This document shows positions 19,431 to 27,742 of a stretch of DNA of 32,711 bases, in pieces. The notes under the pieces are model-generated. The model saw nothing but the letters and a program-made list of their open reading frames with translations. It ran no database searches and was not told where the DNA came from. The translations under genes were made by a program, and so were the position numbers. This stretch comes from Methanobacteriota archaeon (GTDB lineage Archaea; Thermoplasmatota; E2; DHVEG-1): positions 1-32,711 of the forward strand of contig JAPKYG010000037.1 in the NCBI GenBank assembly GCA_026394435.1. Direction: 5' to 3'. Every line of letters starts with the position of its first letter. Position 1 is the first letter of the stretch.

Positions 19431-22097
19431 ATGGCAGGACGAAATATCACAAAAAAGATTGGGGCGTTGAAGTTTTCAGTGCTTTCGCCAACTGAGATTC
19501 GTAAGATGAGCGCTACAAAGGTTATTACTGCGGATACCTACGATGATGACGGGTTCCCTATCACCATGGGGCTGATGGATCAGCGTCTTAGCGTCATTGA
19601 ACCTGGGCTGCGTTGCAAGACGTGCGGATTGAAAGTCGGCAAGGACAAATGTCCAGGGCATTTTGGGCATATTGATCTTGCGATGCCGGTGATTCATGTC
19701 GGATTTGTAAAGACGATCAGGAATTCTTTACGGGCGACCTGTCGGAAATGCGGACGAATCCTTCTCTCCGATAAAGAGTTGGAGGAGTACCGGAAAACTA
19801 TCATAAAAAACAGCTCAGAGGGACGCGATAACGCATACATGTTCAAGATGATTATCAGCAGCGCGACGAAAACAGATGCATGTCCACGGTGCGGGGCTAT
19901 TAGTGGGAAAATCGACCTGGATAAACCCACGTCGTTTCGGGAGAACGGAAAGAAACTCACACCAACAGAGATTCGAGAGTGGCTCGAGAAAATCCCTGAT
20001 GAAGACCTTCCTTTATTAGATATTAATGTACATTCAGCGCGACCAGAATGGATGGTCCTGACCGTTTTACCGGTACCGCCGGTCACGGTACGACCGTCCG
20101 TTACCCTGGAGACTGGTGAACGATCAGAAGATGATCTGACCCATAAGCTTGTTGATGTCATCAGGATTAACCAGCGGTTACAGGAAAACCGGGACGCTGG
20201 AGCGCCTCAATTAATCGTCGAGGATCTCTGGGAGCTCTTACAGTACCATGTGACAACTTATCTGGATAATCAAACCTCTGGTATTCCGCCAGCGCGACAT
20301 AGGTCCGGCAGACCACTGAAAACCCTTGCCCAACGATTGAAAGGAAAAGAAGGCAGATTCAGAAGTAATCTTTCAGGGAAACGAGTGAACTTCTCCGCGC
20401 GTACGGTTATTTCACCGGATCCCAATCTGAGCATTAATGAAATTGGTGTACCTGCAGAGATCGCCAGAGAACTCACCATACCTGTTCGAGTCACCACCCA
20501 GAACCTTGAATGGTGTAAGAACCTCATTAAACAAACAGCTCAAGGGGAAAAGCCTGGTGACAACTACCGACCTCATGTGAACTACGTGAAACGATACCGT
20601 GAGGGTGTAGAGCAGCGTATGAAAGTCACAGAGAAAAACTCGGATGATATCTCTGAGAAACTTGAGCTTGGGTTTATCATCGAACGACAGCTCATGGATG
20701 GAGATATCGCGTTGTTCAATCGTCAGCCGTCCTTGCATCGGATGTCGATGATGGCACATCGAGTTAAGGTCATGCCTAATCGGTCATTCCGATTCAACCT
20801 TTCTGTCTGTCCCCCGTATAACGCTGATTTTGATGGTGATGAAATGAACCTTCATGTCTTGCAGGGTGAAGAGGCAAAAGCAGAAGCAGAGATTCTCATG
20901 AAAGTACAGGAGAACCTGATGTCACCTCGATTTGGTGGTATCATCATCGGTGGGCTGCATGATCATATTTCAGGCTGTTTCCTTCTTACCTATCAGGATA
21001 AGACGTTTTCAAAAGAGAAAACCTCTGAGATATTGGCAACGTTCAAGTATAAGGGGAAGTTCCCTGAGATCCATGAGGAAAACGGTGAGAGTGTTGTCTA
21101 CGGAAAAGATATCTTCAGCGTGTTACTCCCCAAGAACTTAAACATCGAGTATAAAGCAAAAGCATGTTTCCACTGTGAAGTCTGTAAAGCTGCTGAGTGC
21201 CCAAATGGTGCGTACGTGATCGTGAAAAACGGTAAACTGAAACAAGGAATCGTTGACGAAAACAGCATTGGGGCATTCAAAGGCAGGATTGTTGAACGGA
21301 TCATCAGAGACCATGGGACGACCGCAGGAAGAATGTTCATTGATGACGTCACGAGACTAGGGATCGCAGTGGTGACTGTTATCGGGTTTACCACGAGTAT
21401 CGATGATGAGGATATCCCAACGGAGGCAAAGCGACAGATTGAGGAAGGGTTGCAGAAAGCACAAAACAAGATCAATACTTTAGTCGCTGCATATGAACAT
21501 GGGGAGCTTGAATCCCTCCCGGGTCGAAGCCTGGAAGAAACCTTAGAAATGGAGATCATGCGAGTCACTGGTCGAGCAAGAGACATGGCTGGTGAAATCG
21601 CGAGTAAATACCTTGGATTGAACAACAGCGCTGTCATCATGGCAAAATCAGGCGCCAGGGGATCCATGCTGAACCTGTCTCAGATGTGTGGGTGTGTCGG
21701 GCAACAAGCAGTCCGAGGAGAACGAATCTCCCGGGGATACAAGTACCGGACTTTGCCGCATTTCAAAAAAGGAGACCTAGGAGCAAGTGCAAAAGGATTC
21801 GTTGCTAATAGTTACAAGAGTGGGCTTAACCCCACTGAATATTTCTTCCATTCGATGGGAGGCCGAGAGGGTCTTGTTGATACCGCTGTTCGTACCTCCA
21901 GGTCAGGCTATATGCAGCGTCGTCTCGTCAACGCATTAGAAGACCTCAAAGTAGAAAGCGACGGGACTGTAAGACACACAGGTGGAGAAATCATCCAATT
22001 CAGATATGGTGAAGATGGAGTTGACCCTACACGAAGCACCGCAGGAAAAGCAGTGGATCTTGATCGGATCATTTATGATGTGAAACAGGAGGAATAA
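19431..22097 (+). CDS. rpoA1: DNA-directed RNA polymerase subunit A'
   Basis: The 888-residue subunit carries the polymerase active site. The metal-binding loop [13 protein letters not shown] is present, as are the N-terminal zinc site [22 protein letters not shown], a second zinc site around CRKCGR and [31 protein letters not shown], and the bridge-helix and trigger-loop region [23 protein letters not shown] near the end. It ends shortly after, as in archaea where the largest subunit is split into A' and A''. GGGGGT precedes the ATG, 12 bases after rpoB; rpoA2 starts 4 bases after its stop. Confidence 0.99.
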   Translation: MAGRNITKKIGALKFSVLSPTEIRKMSATKVITADTYDDDGFPITMGLMDQRLSVIEPGLRCKTCGLKVGKDKCPGHFGHIDLAMPVIHVGFVKTIRNSLRATCRKCGRILLSDKELEEYRKTIIKNSSEGRDNAYMFKMIISSATKTDACPRCGAISGKIDLDKPTSFRENGKKLTPTEIREWLEKIPDEDLPLLDINVHSARPEWMVLTVLPVPPVTVRPSVTLETGERSEDDLTHKLVDVIRINQRLQENRDAGAPQLIVEDLWELLQYHVTTYLDNQTSGIPPARHRSGRPLKTLAQRLKGKEGRFRSNLSGKRVNFSARTVISPDPNLSINEIGVPAEIARELTIPVRVTTQNLEWCKNLIKQTAQGEKPGDNYRPHVNYVKRYREGVEQRMKVTEKNSDDISEKLELGFIIERQLMDGDIALFNRQPSLHRMSMMAHRVKVMPNRSFRFNLSVCPPYNADFDGDEMNLHVLQGEEAKAEAEILMKVQENLMSPRFGGIIIGGLHDHISGCFLLTYQDKTFSKEKTSEILATFKYKGKFPEIHEENGESVVYGKDIFSVLLPKNLNIEYKAKACFHCEVCKAAECPNGAYVIVKNGKLKQGIVDENSIGAFKGRIVERIIRDHGTTAGRMFIDDVTRLGIAVVTVIGFTTSIDDEDIPTEAKRQIEEGLQKAQNKINTLVAAYEHGELESLPGRSLEETLEMEIMRVTGRARDMAGEIASKYLGLNNSAVIMAKSGARGSMLNLSQMCGCVGQQAVRGERISRGYKYRTLPHFKKGDLGASAKGFVANSYKSGLNPTEYFFHSMGGREGLVDTAVRTSRSGYMQRRLVNALEDLKVESDGTVRHTGGEIIQFRYGEDGVDPTRSTAGKAVDLDRIIYDVKQEE

Positions 22098-22101
22098 TCA
22101 C

Positions 22102-23577
22102 ATGGCAAAACCAGTTCCTAAGAAGAATCGCACACAAAAAAAAGTGGAAAAGAAAAAGCCTGTGAAATTGGCTAAGCCAAAAATCATCCCTGTGAAAACA
22201 AAGAAACAAGTCGTGAAAACAATCGCAAAGAGCAAGGCCCTAAAACCTACGAAAAAATTACAAAAAGTTGAGACCGCTCTCGAGAAGAAAAAACCAGTAG
22301 AAAAGAAAACGAAAAAAGTAACGACAGCGTCTGAGAAAAAAATTGAGAAGAAAAAAGAGCCGGAGCGAACGTTCCTTCCCCCGCCAATAAAAACAGTAGA
22401 AGAACCAAAAGAATACAAGATGATACGAGCAGAAATAAACAAACTGCGGAAAAACCATTTTCTGCCTATTTCTATTATCGATGGTATTGTCGAGCGTGCT
22501 GCACGGGATAAAAAACTAGAGGCTAAATTGAAATACATTGTTGAAAAATCACTTGAAGAATACGCGAAAAATCTGATTGACCCGACTGAAGCATGTGGCA
22601 TAATTGGTGCGCAGAGCATCGGGGAGCCTGGCACACAGATGACCATGAGAACGTTCCACTACGCTGGTGTCGCAGAAATTAACGTTACCCTTGGGCTACC
22701 ACGATTAATTGAGATAGTGGATGCCAGGTCCTCTCCATCAACTCCCATGATGAACATTTATCTTCGAGATGAGTATCGGGTGAACCCGGATTTAGCAAAA
22801 GAGATCGCTAATAAGATAGAGATAACCCGGCTAACTGATGTTGCTGATATTGAAATGGACCTCGTGAACATCACTATATCCATTAAACCAAATAAGAAAA
22901 CCATGGAGAAAAAAGGAATCGCCATCAATGAACTGTTAGGGCGGGTGCAGTCGGTCCGGAAGCTTTCTGCGAAAATCGAAAAAGAAACCGTGAAAGTGAC
23001 GTTGGATGAGCCTGGTTATAAGATACTTCAGAATACAAACGAGACGCTCAAGAACCTGAAAATCAAGGGAATCGACGGGATCAAACGAGTCATCATCCGA
23101 AAGGAGCCGAATGAAGGGTATGTTATCTACAGCGAAGGCAGTAATCTCAAAGAAGTCTTAGATATCGAAGGCGTTGACCCCTACCGGACAACAACGAATG
23201 ATATCCATGCGATTGCCAGGGAACTAGGGATTGAAGCAGCGCGAAACATGATCATCCATGAAGCAAATGCTACCTTGTCAGAACAGGGGTTGAATGTTGA
23301 TATGAGACATATCATGCTTGTTGCTGATGTGATGACTGCTGATGGGACCGTCCGGGCGATTGGCCGACATGGTGTCAGTGGTGAGAAAAGCTCAGTTCTT
23401 TCACGAGCAGCGTTTGAAATCACGGTGAATCATCTCCTGCTGGCGAGTCAGCGGGGGGAATCAGATGAGCTCAATGGTGTCGCAGAGAACATTATCGTTG
23501 GGCAGCCAGTGAACCTTGGTACTGGTGCGATTGAACTTGTTATGAACACAAGAAAACCAAAACAGAAGGGAAAATAG
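22102..23577 (+). CDS. rpoA2: DNA-directed RNA polymerase subunit A'' with long lysine-rich N-terminal extension
   Basis: The protein has 491 residues, about 100 more than usual. The A'' body starts near residue 105 ([21 protein letters not shown]) and contains [49 protein letters not shown] and the C-terminal [21 protein letters not shown]. The first hundred residues are low-complexity, rich in Lys, Pro and Val (for example [12 protein letters not shown]), and resemble histone-H1-like tails rather than any A'' domain. The start at 22102 has GGAGG 9 bases before it and no upstream alternative, so the extension looks genuine. It may contact DNA or RNA, which is inference. The rpl30e start follows the stop codon directly. 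Confidence 0.98.
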   Translation: MAKPVPKKNRTQKKVEKKKPVKLAKPKIIPVKTKKQVVKTIAKSKALKPTKKLQKVETALEKKKPVEKKTKKVTTASEKKIEKKKEPERTFLPPPIKTVEEPKEYKMIRAEINKLRKNHFLPISIIDGIVERAARDKKLEAKLKYIVEKSLEEYAKNLIDPTEACGIIGAQSIGEPGTQMTMRTFHYAGVAEINVTLGLPRLIEIVDARSSPSTPMMNIYLRDEYRVNPDLAKEIANKIEITRLTDVADIEMDLVNITISIKPNKKTMEKKGIAINELLGRVQSVRKLSAKIEKETVKVTLDEPGYKILQNTNETLKNLKIKGIDGIKRVIIRKEPNEGYVIYSEGSNLKEVLDIEGVDPYRTTTNDIHAIARELGIEAARNMIIHEANATLSEQGLNVDMRHIMLVADVMTADGTVRAIGRHGVSGEKSSVLSRAAFEITVNHLLLASQRGESDELNGVAENIIVGQPVNLGTGAIELVMNTRKPKQKGK

Positions 23578-23880
23578 ATGGTAGACGTAAATAAAGTATT
23601 AAAAGACGTTTCAAAGAAAGGAAAGATCATTATCGGGGAAAAACAGACGAAAGCAGCGATCCAGAAGGGTACGGCAAAACTCGTGGTAATGGCAAATAAC
23701 TGCCCGTACGCCAAAGCTATTACCGCCCTTGTTACGGAAAACAAGGTGCCAATATACAATTATACCTCCAATGGTGTTGAGCTTGGGTATACCTGCGGAA
23801 AGAGCTTTGCGGTTTCCTCCTTTGCAGTGCTTGATGAAGGGGGATCAAACATCCTGCAGCTCGTGAAGAAAAGGAAATAA
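23578..23880 (+). CDS. rpl30e: 50S ribosomal protein L30e
   Basis: The 100-residue protein belongs to the L7Ae/L30e RNA-binding family. Typical segments are GKIIIGEKQTKAAIQKGTAKLVVMANNCPYAKAI and VPIYNYTSNGVELGYTCGKSFAVSSFAVLDEG. L30e is a large-subunit protein that binds kink-turn RNA. The ATG follows the rpoA2 stop with no gap, and nusA starts 5 bases after its stop, the conserved archaeal order A''-L30e-NusA. Confidence 0.98.
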   Translation: MVDVNKVLKDVSKKGKIIIGEKQTKAAIQKGTAKLVVMANNCPYAKAITALVTENKVPIYNYTSNGVELGYTCGKSFAVSSFAVLDEGGSNILQLVKKRK

Positions 23881-23885
23881 CCAGA

Positions 23886-24311
23886 ATGGCAGAGATAACC
23901 CTTTCAAACGAGACCGTTCAGTATATCAACCTTGCATCCATGCATACCGGGGCAAGCATCAGAGACTGTGTCGTTGAGGATGACCGTGTGGTGTTTGTCG
24001 TTGAGAAAGGACAACTCGGGATCGCTATCGGAAGCAAAGCGAAGAATCTGGAGAAACTCCGGTCTCTTTTCAAGAAAAGCGTGAAGTTCGTTGAATTTGA
24101 TGAGGATAAAGCCAGGTTTGTACAAAATCTCTGCAAACCCTATGAAGTGACCAAGGTCAGCCTTGAAGGAAACGATGATGCAAGTGTGGTACGAATAGAA
24201 GTGAACCCCGGGGATAAGTCAAAATTGATTGGGAAAGGCGGACGAAACATCAATATGATCCGGAAGATGGCACAACGTCATCATCCGATAAAGGATGTTC
24301 AAATCGTTTAG
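23886..24311 (+). CDS. nusA: Archaeal NusA-like KH-domain protein
   Basis: The 141-residue protein has two KH domains, as in archaeal NusA, which lacks the S1 and N-terminal domains of bacterial NusA. The first shows EKGQLGIAIGSKAKNLEKLRSLFKK and the second VNPGDKSKLIGKGGRNINMIRKMAQRH, each with a GxxG loop. It binds RNA and is thought to act in transcription elongation or termination. It is the last gene of the rpo operon here: rps12, rps7 and EF-2 genes, which often follow, are absent and a separate oxidoreductase operon begins 64 bases later. Confidence 0.97.
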   Translation: MAEITLSNETVQYINLASMHTGASIRDCVVEDDRVVFVVEKGQLGIAIGSKAKNLEKLRSLFKKSVKFVEFDEDKARFVQNLCKPYEVTKVSLEGNDDASVVRIEVNPGDKSKLIGKGGRNINMIRKMAQRHHPIKDVQIV

Positions 24312-24332
24312 GATATCTCTCCTGTAGGTAAT

Positions 24333-24342
24333 ACTTTTAAAG
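24333..24342 (+). promoter_or_regulatory. TATA-like element before the dehydrogenase operon
   Basis: ACTTTTAAAG is about 38 bases before the GTG start at 24376, with AGGGGGT (24364-24370) as a possible ribosome binding site between. Spacing allows a short leader. It is the only TATA-like element seen in the gap after nusA. Confidence 0.45.
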
Positions 24343-24375
24343 GGTGTTGTATTCCAGGTTGGTAGGGGGTACAGT

Positions 24376-25830
24376 GTGCGCATACGAGCTCATCCCATTA
24401 TTGATTTTAAGAAACGAGCGGAGCTTCCGTTTTACTTTCAAAAAAAGAAGTTAGTAGGCGAAGATGGTGACACGATCGCCTCTGCGTTGCATGCGACAGG
24501 GGTGAGAACATTGACAACGAGTCTTAAGTATGAGAGTCCTCGAGGGTTTTTTTGTGGGATTGGGAAATGTTCCTCGTGTCTGATGAGGGTGAATGGTGTT
24601 CCGAATGTGCGGACTTGTATCGCGCCTTTGAAAGAAGGAATCCTTGTTGAGATGCAGGAGAAACTCGCTGAGTTACCAGACGCCGAGTTCTTTGGAGAAC
24701 CCAAAAAAACTATCGATGTTGATGTGCTGATTGTCGGTGCTGGTCCTGCTGGCTTGTGTGCAGCAATCGAGAGTGCGACGCAGGGAGCCTCAGTGTTGAT
24801 TGTTGATGAAAACCAATGTGTCGGGGGACAGTTGGTTAAACAGACCCATAAGTTCTTTGGTTCCAAACAAGAACATGCAGGGACCCGGGGTATTGATATC
24901 GCAAAAGAACTGGAAAACGACCTGCGGAGACTGGAGTGCGAAGGGAAAATCCAGGTTATGACCGATGCGACCGTTATTGGATGTTATGAGAATGACAAAA
25001 AGCATCGGTTTGGGGTGGTGGAACGCCATGAATACAAAAGTAGATTGTACGATGTTCGATGTGACGCAGTGATCCTGGCTTGTGGTGCTATGGAGAACAT
25101 GCTGTTGTTCCCCGGTAACGACCTGCCCGGGGTGTACGGAGCTGGTGCTGTTCAGACACTTATGAATGTCTATGGAGTAAAACCAGGTGAGCGTGTCCTC
25201 ATGGTTGGCGCAGGGAACGTCGGCTTGATTGTCTCATATCAATTATTACAGGCTGGGATTGCAGTCGACCGGGTCGTTGAGGCAGCCCCCTTTATAGGTG
25301 GGTATAATGTTCATGCGGCGAAACTCCGACGATGCGGTGTGCTGATACAAACATCTCATTCTATCAAAGAAGTTTGCGGTGAGAAGAAAGTGGAAGGCGC
25401 GGTTGTCGTACGACTTGATGAGAATTGGAAACCAATCAAAGACTCGGAGGAATATATCAAATGTGATACGATTTGTCTTGCGGTTGGTTTGACTCCTTCG
25501 ACTCGATTGCTTTCTCAGATTGGTGTTAATCTTGAGTTTATTCCTGAGGCAGGTGGGTACGTCGCTCCTCATGACGGGGCGATGCAGACGTCGGTCAAAG
25601 GCGTGTATGTGGCAGGGGATGCCTCTGGTATCGAGGAGGCATCAACCGCGATGATCGAAGGGAAAATCGCTGGTCTTGCCTCAGCCATCCTGTTAGGTCG
25701 TTCCAAGAATAAGAAACTCTTAGCACAGTATCGTGAGGAACTCGCGCAGCTTCGAGCAGGGCCTTTTGGGGAAAAACCACGGATCGCGAAAGAAAAAATA
25801 GCAAAACTAGCGGAGGCACATCATGCGTGA
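24376..25830 (+). CDS. Amino-acid dehydrogenase complex alpha subunit: [2Fe-2S] domain fused to FAD/NAD(P)-type oxidoreductase
   Basis: The 484-residue protein begins with an HcnA-type [2Fe-2S] domain (FFCGIGKCSSCLMRVNGVPNVRTC, about 58-81), followed by a two-dinucleotide-domain oxidoreductase: VLIVGAGPAGLCAAIESA near 117 for FAD, VLMVGAGNVGLIVSY near 275, and GVYVAGDASGIEEASTAMIEGKIAGL near 410. It resembles sarcosine oxidase alpha, HcnA/HcnB and the alpha subunit of archaeal dye-linked L-proline dehydrogenase. In such complexes it takes electrons from the beta flavoprotein. The start is GTG with AGGGGGT upstream. The ferredoxin, BFD-like and DAO-type genes follow with overlaps, so all four probably form one heterotetramer. 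The substrate is not known. Confidence 0.85.
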   Translation: MRIRAHPIIDFKKRAELPFYFQKKKLVGEDGDTIASALHATGVRTLTTSLKYESPRGFFCGIGKCSSCLMRVNGVPNVRTCIAPLKEGILVEMQEKLAELPDAEFFGEPKKTIDVDVLIVGAGPAGLCAAIESATQGASVLIVDENQCVGGQLVKQTHKFFGSKQEHAGTRGIDIAKELENDLRRLECEGKIQVMTDATVIGCYENDKKHRFGVVERHEYKSRLYDVRCDAVILACGAMENMLLFPGNDLPGVYGAGAVQTLMNVYGVKPGERVLMVGAGNVGLIVSYQLLQAGIAVDRVVEAAPFIGGYNVHAAKLRRCGVLIQTSHSIKEVCGEKKVEGAVVVRLDENWKPIKDSEEYIKCDTICLAVGLTPSTRLLSQIGVNLEFIPEAGGYVAPHDGAMQTSVKGVYVAGDASGIEEASTAMIEGKIAGLASAILLGRSKNKKLLAQYREELAQLRAGPFGEKPRIAKEKIAKLAEAHHA

Positions 25831-26284
25831 GTATGAGAAAACCGGCATACTCTCGACGAAAGAGTTGCAGGTTCCCTCAAAGAAGCAGCTTGAGAAAGGG
25901 GTCGCAATCCTTGAGTGTGTTCAGGAGATCCCTTGTAACCCCTGCGTGGATTCCTGTCCGGTTCATGCGATCTCTATGAAAGATATCAACGCGCCACCGG
26001 TGAATGATTTTGAGAAGTGTATTGGGTGTACGAAATGTGTTGGCGTGTGTCCTGGCTTAGCGATTTTTGTGGTAAAAGTCAAAGACGATAAAGCATGGGT
26101 AACGTTACCGTATGAATTTATTACCGTGCCTAAGGTAGGAGATAGTGTACAAGCGTTGGATAGGACAGGTACGGTACGAAGTAAAGCGTTAGTTAAAAAA
26201 ATAGTGAAGCATGGGAAGACCATGGTTGTTACTATTGAGGTCGAGAGCAGTTTAGCTATGGATATCAGGAACATAAGGGTCTGA
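25823..26284 (+). CDS. Ferredoxin-like two-[4Fe-4S] subunit of the dehydrogenase complex
   Basis: The 153-residue protein has two cluster motifs, CVQEIPCNPCVDSCPVHAI near residue 32 and CIGCTKCVGVCPGLAI near 66, and a C-terminal beta-rich part (VPKVGDSVQALDRTGTVRSKALVKKI) of unknown role. It overlaps the alpha gene by 8 bases and is followed by the BFD-like gene after 3 bases. The order alpha-ferredoxin-BFD-beta resembles what is reported for the archaeal proline dehydrogenase cluster (pdhAFXB in Thermococcales), recalled from knowledge and not checked. It probably passes electrons from the flavins to an external carrier. Confidence 0.8.
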   Translation: MREYEKTGILSTKELQVPSKKQLEKGVAILECVQEIPCNPCVDSCPVHAISMKDINAPPVNDFEKCIGCTKCVGVCPGLAIFVVKVKDDKAWVTLPYEFITVPKVGDSVQALDRTGTVRSKALVKKIVKHGKTMVVTIEVESSLAMDIRNIRV

Positions 26285-26287
26285 TGT

Positions 26288-26560
26288 ATGAAGCGAAGTA
26301 TTGTCTGTCGATGTGAAGATATCAGCGAAGAAGATGTGATTCAAGCAATTGAGGAAGGGTACACAGATATCGAGGAGCTTCGCAAGAAACTTCGGATCGG
26401 TATGGGGCCTTGTCAGGGTCGTGTCTGTATTCAGCTGGTGGCACGAATCCTTGAGAGGAAAACCGGAAAGAAGATATCAGAGATTCATCTTCCGACAGTG
26501 CGGCCTCCGTTGGTTCCTGTATCTCTCGGAACACTGGCAAGTGAGAACGATGAAAAGTAA
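26288..26560 (+). CDS. BFD-like [2Fe-2S] protein of the dehydrogenase complex
   Basis: The 90-residue protein shows the BFD-like pattern: CRCEDISEEDVIQAIEEGYTDIEELRKKLRIGMGPCQGRVC, that is CxC then, about 30 residues later, CxxxxC. Such domains bind a [2Fe-2S] cluster and are often fused to the C terminus of HcnB-type or sarcosine-oxidase-like proteins; here the domain is a separate gene. The last 11 bases overlap the start of the downstream DAO-type gene, so translation is likely coupled. It is probably the small gamma or delta-type subunit. Confidence 0.85.
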   Translation: MKRSIVCRCEDISEEDVIQAIEEGYTDIEELRKKLRIGMGPCQGRVCIQLVARILERKTGKKISEIHLPTVRPPLVPVSLGTLASENDEK

Positions 26561-27698
26561 GGCGGATGTCGTCATCATTGGCGGTGGAGTGAACGGTTGT
26601 TCTCTTGCGTACCGTCTCGCAAAAAAAGGGTTGGATGTCGTCGTTGTTGAGAAAAAATATCTTTCATCTGGTGCGACTGGTGCGTGTGGTGCTGGGATTC
26701 GGCAGCAGTGGTCCACACGGGAGAATACGCAACTTGCGATTCAAAGTGTCAAGATCTTTGAACAGTTAAGTTCTGAGCTTGGTCAGGATATTGAGTTCCG
26801 TCAAGGCGGGTATCTGATTGCGGTTCATGATGAAAAAGAGATGAAGCAATCAGAAAAGAATGTCGCGATGCAGCGATCCCTTGGCTTAAAAGTCGATATC
26901 TTGAAACCAGAGGAAATAACCGGTGTTGTACCCATCCTCGATGTCAAGGGCATGAGGGCGATTGGTGCGACGTTCTGTCCGACCGATGGTCATGCCAACC
27001 CGTTTCGTACCACGTTTGCGTATGCTGATGCTGCACGAAAACATGGTGCTGAAATCAACACCCATACCACAGTTATTGATGTAAAAACAGCAAAGAAAGC
27101 AATTCATGCAGTGGTGACGGATCAGGGGACCATACAGACAAACGTGGTCGTAAACGTTGCAGGGATTGATTCTAAAACAATAGCAGAGATGGTAAAGGTA
27201 AAACTGCCTCTTACCCCGTTCCGTAAGGAGATACTGGCAACAGAGCGGTTACAGCCGTTGTTTGAAGCCATGGTGATTTCCTTTAAAGACGGGATTTATT
27301 TTAGTCAGCAGAAAGAAGGACAGATCGTTGGTGGCATTCCCATCCCTGAGGAGAAAGGAGGGTATAAGACGATGCCAACGCTTGCGTTTCTTTCGCATAT
27401 GGCACAAACATTGACGAGGTATGCTCCGGTGTTAAAACATGTGAATGTGTTGCGGCATTGGACCGGGTTCTACGATATGACTCCTGACGCGAGGCCTATC
27501 CTTGGTGAGGTAAAAGGGGTGAAAGGCTTCATCCAGTGTAGTGGGTTTAGTGGCCATGGATTTATGATATCACCGATGGTATCATTCCTCTTAACCGAGC
27601 TGATCGCTGAACAAAAGACTTCTGAGGTCCTTGAAAGTCTTAGCCTTGAACGATTCAAAGGAAAGAACATCGAAAAAGAACTCTCCGTCGTTGGCTAA
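26550..27698 (+). CDS. FAD-dependent DAO-family dehydrogenase, catalytic beta subunit
   Basis: The track start at 26349 runs through the BFD-like gene in another frame; the real start is ATG 26550, giving MKSKADVVIIGGGVNGCSLAYRLAKKGLDVVVVEKK and 382 residues. The GxGxxG FAD motif is at the N terminus. GACGAGIRQQWSTRENTQLA, GATFCPTDGHANPF and the C-terminal HWTGFYDMTPDARPILGE followed by FIQCSGFSGHGFMISPMV fit the sarcosine oxidase beta / proline dehydrogenase beta family, which oxidises a secondary amine or amino acid. Substrate candidates are proline, hydroxyproline, sarcosine or a D-amino acid; sequence alone does not decide. The operon appears to end here, with the gatE promoter in the following gap. 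Confidence 0.87.
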   Translation: MKSKADVVIIGGGVNGCSLAYRLAKKGLDVVVVEKKYLSSGATGACGAGIRQQWSTRENTQLAIQSVKIFEQLSSELGQDIEFRQGGYLIAVHDEKEMKQSEKNVAMQRSLGLKVDILKPEEITGVVPILDVKGMRAIGATFCPTDGHANPFRTTFAYADAARKHGAEINTHTTVIDVKTAKKAIHAVVTDQGTIQTNVVVNVAGIDSKTIAEMVKVKLPLTPFRKEILATERLQPLFEAMVISFKDGIYFSQQKEGQIVGGIPIPEEKGGYKTMPTLAFLSHMAQTLTRYAPVLKHVNVLRHWTGFYDMTPDARPILGEVKGVKGFIQCSGFSGHGFMISPMVSFLLTELIAEQKTSEVLESLSLERFKGKNIEKELSVVG

Positions 27699-27707
27699 GT
27701 AGGAACC

Positions 27708-27719
27708 ATAATAAATATT
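27708..27719 (+). promoter_or_regulatory. TATA box for gatE
   Basis: ATAATAAATATT is centred about 29 bases before ATG 27743 and 17 before GTG 27731. The usual 25-27 base spacing to the transcription start places the mRNA 5' end near 27740, so the message is probably leaderless or nearly so. This favours the ATG as the start. Confidence 0.5.
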
Positions 27720-27742
27720 GGTTTGGTATCGTGTCGTTGTCT

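Noticed and set aside
22098-22646. 182-residue minus-strand ORF opposite the A'' extension
   Set aside because: The Phe-rich translation (FFF runs) is simply the antisense of AAA/AAG-rich lysine codons.
26349-26549. Extended N terminus of the DAO-type gene
   Set aside because: This segment overlaps the BFD-like gene in another frame and encodes no domain; the FAD motif starts right after ATG 26550.
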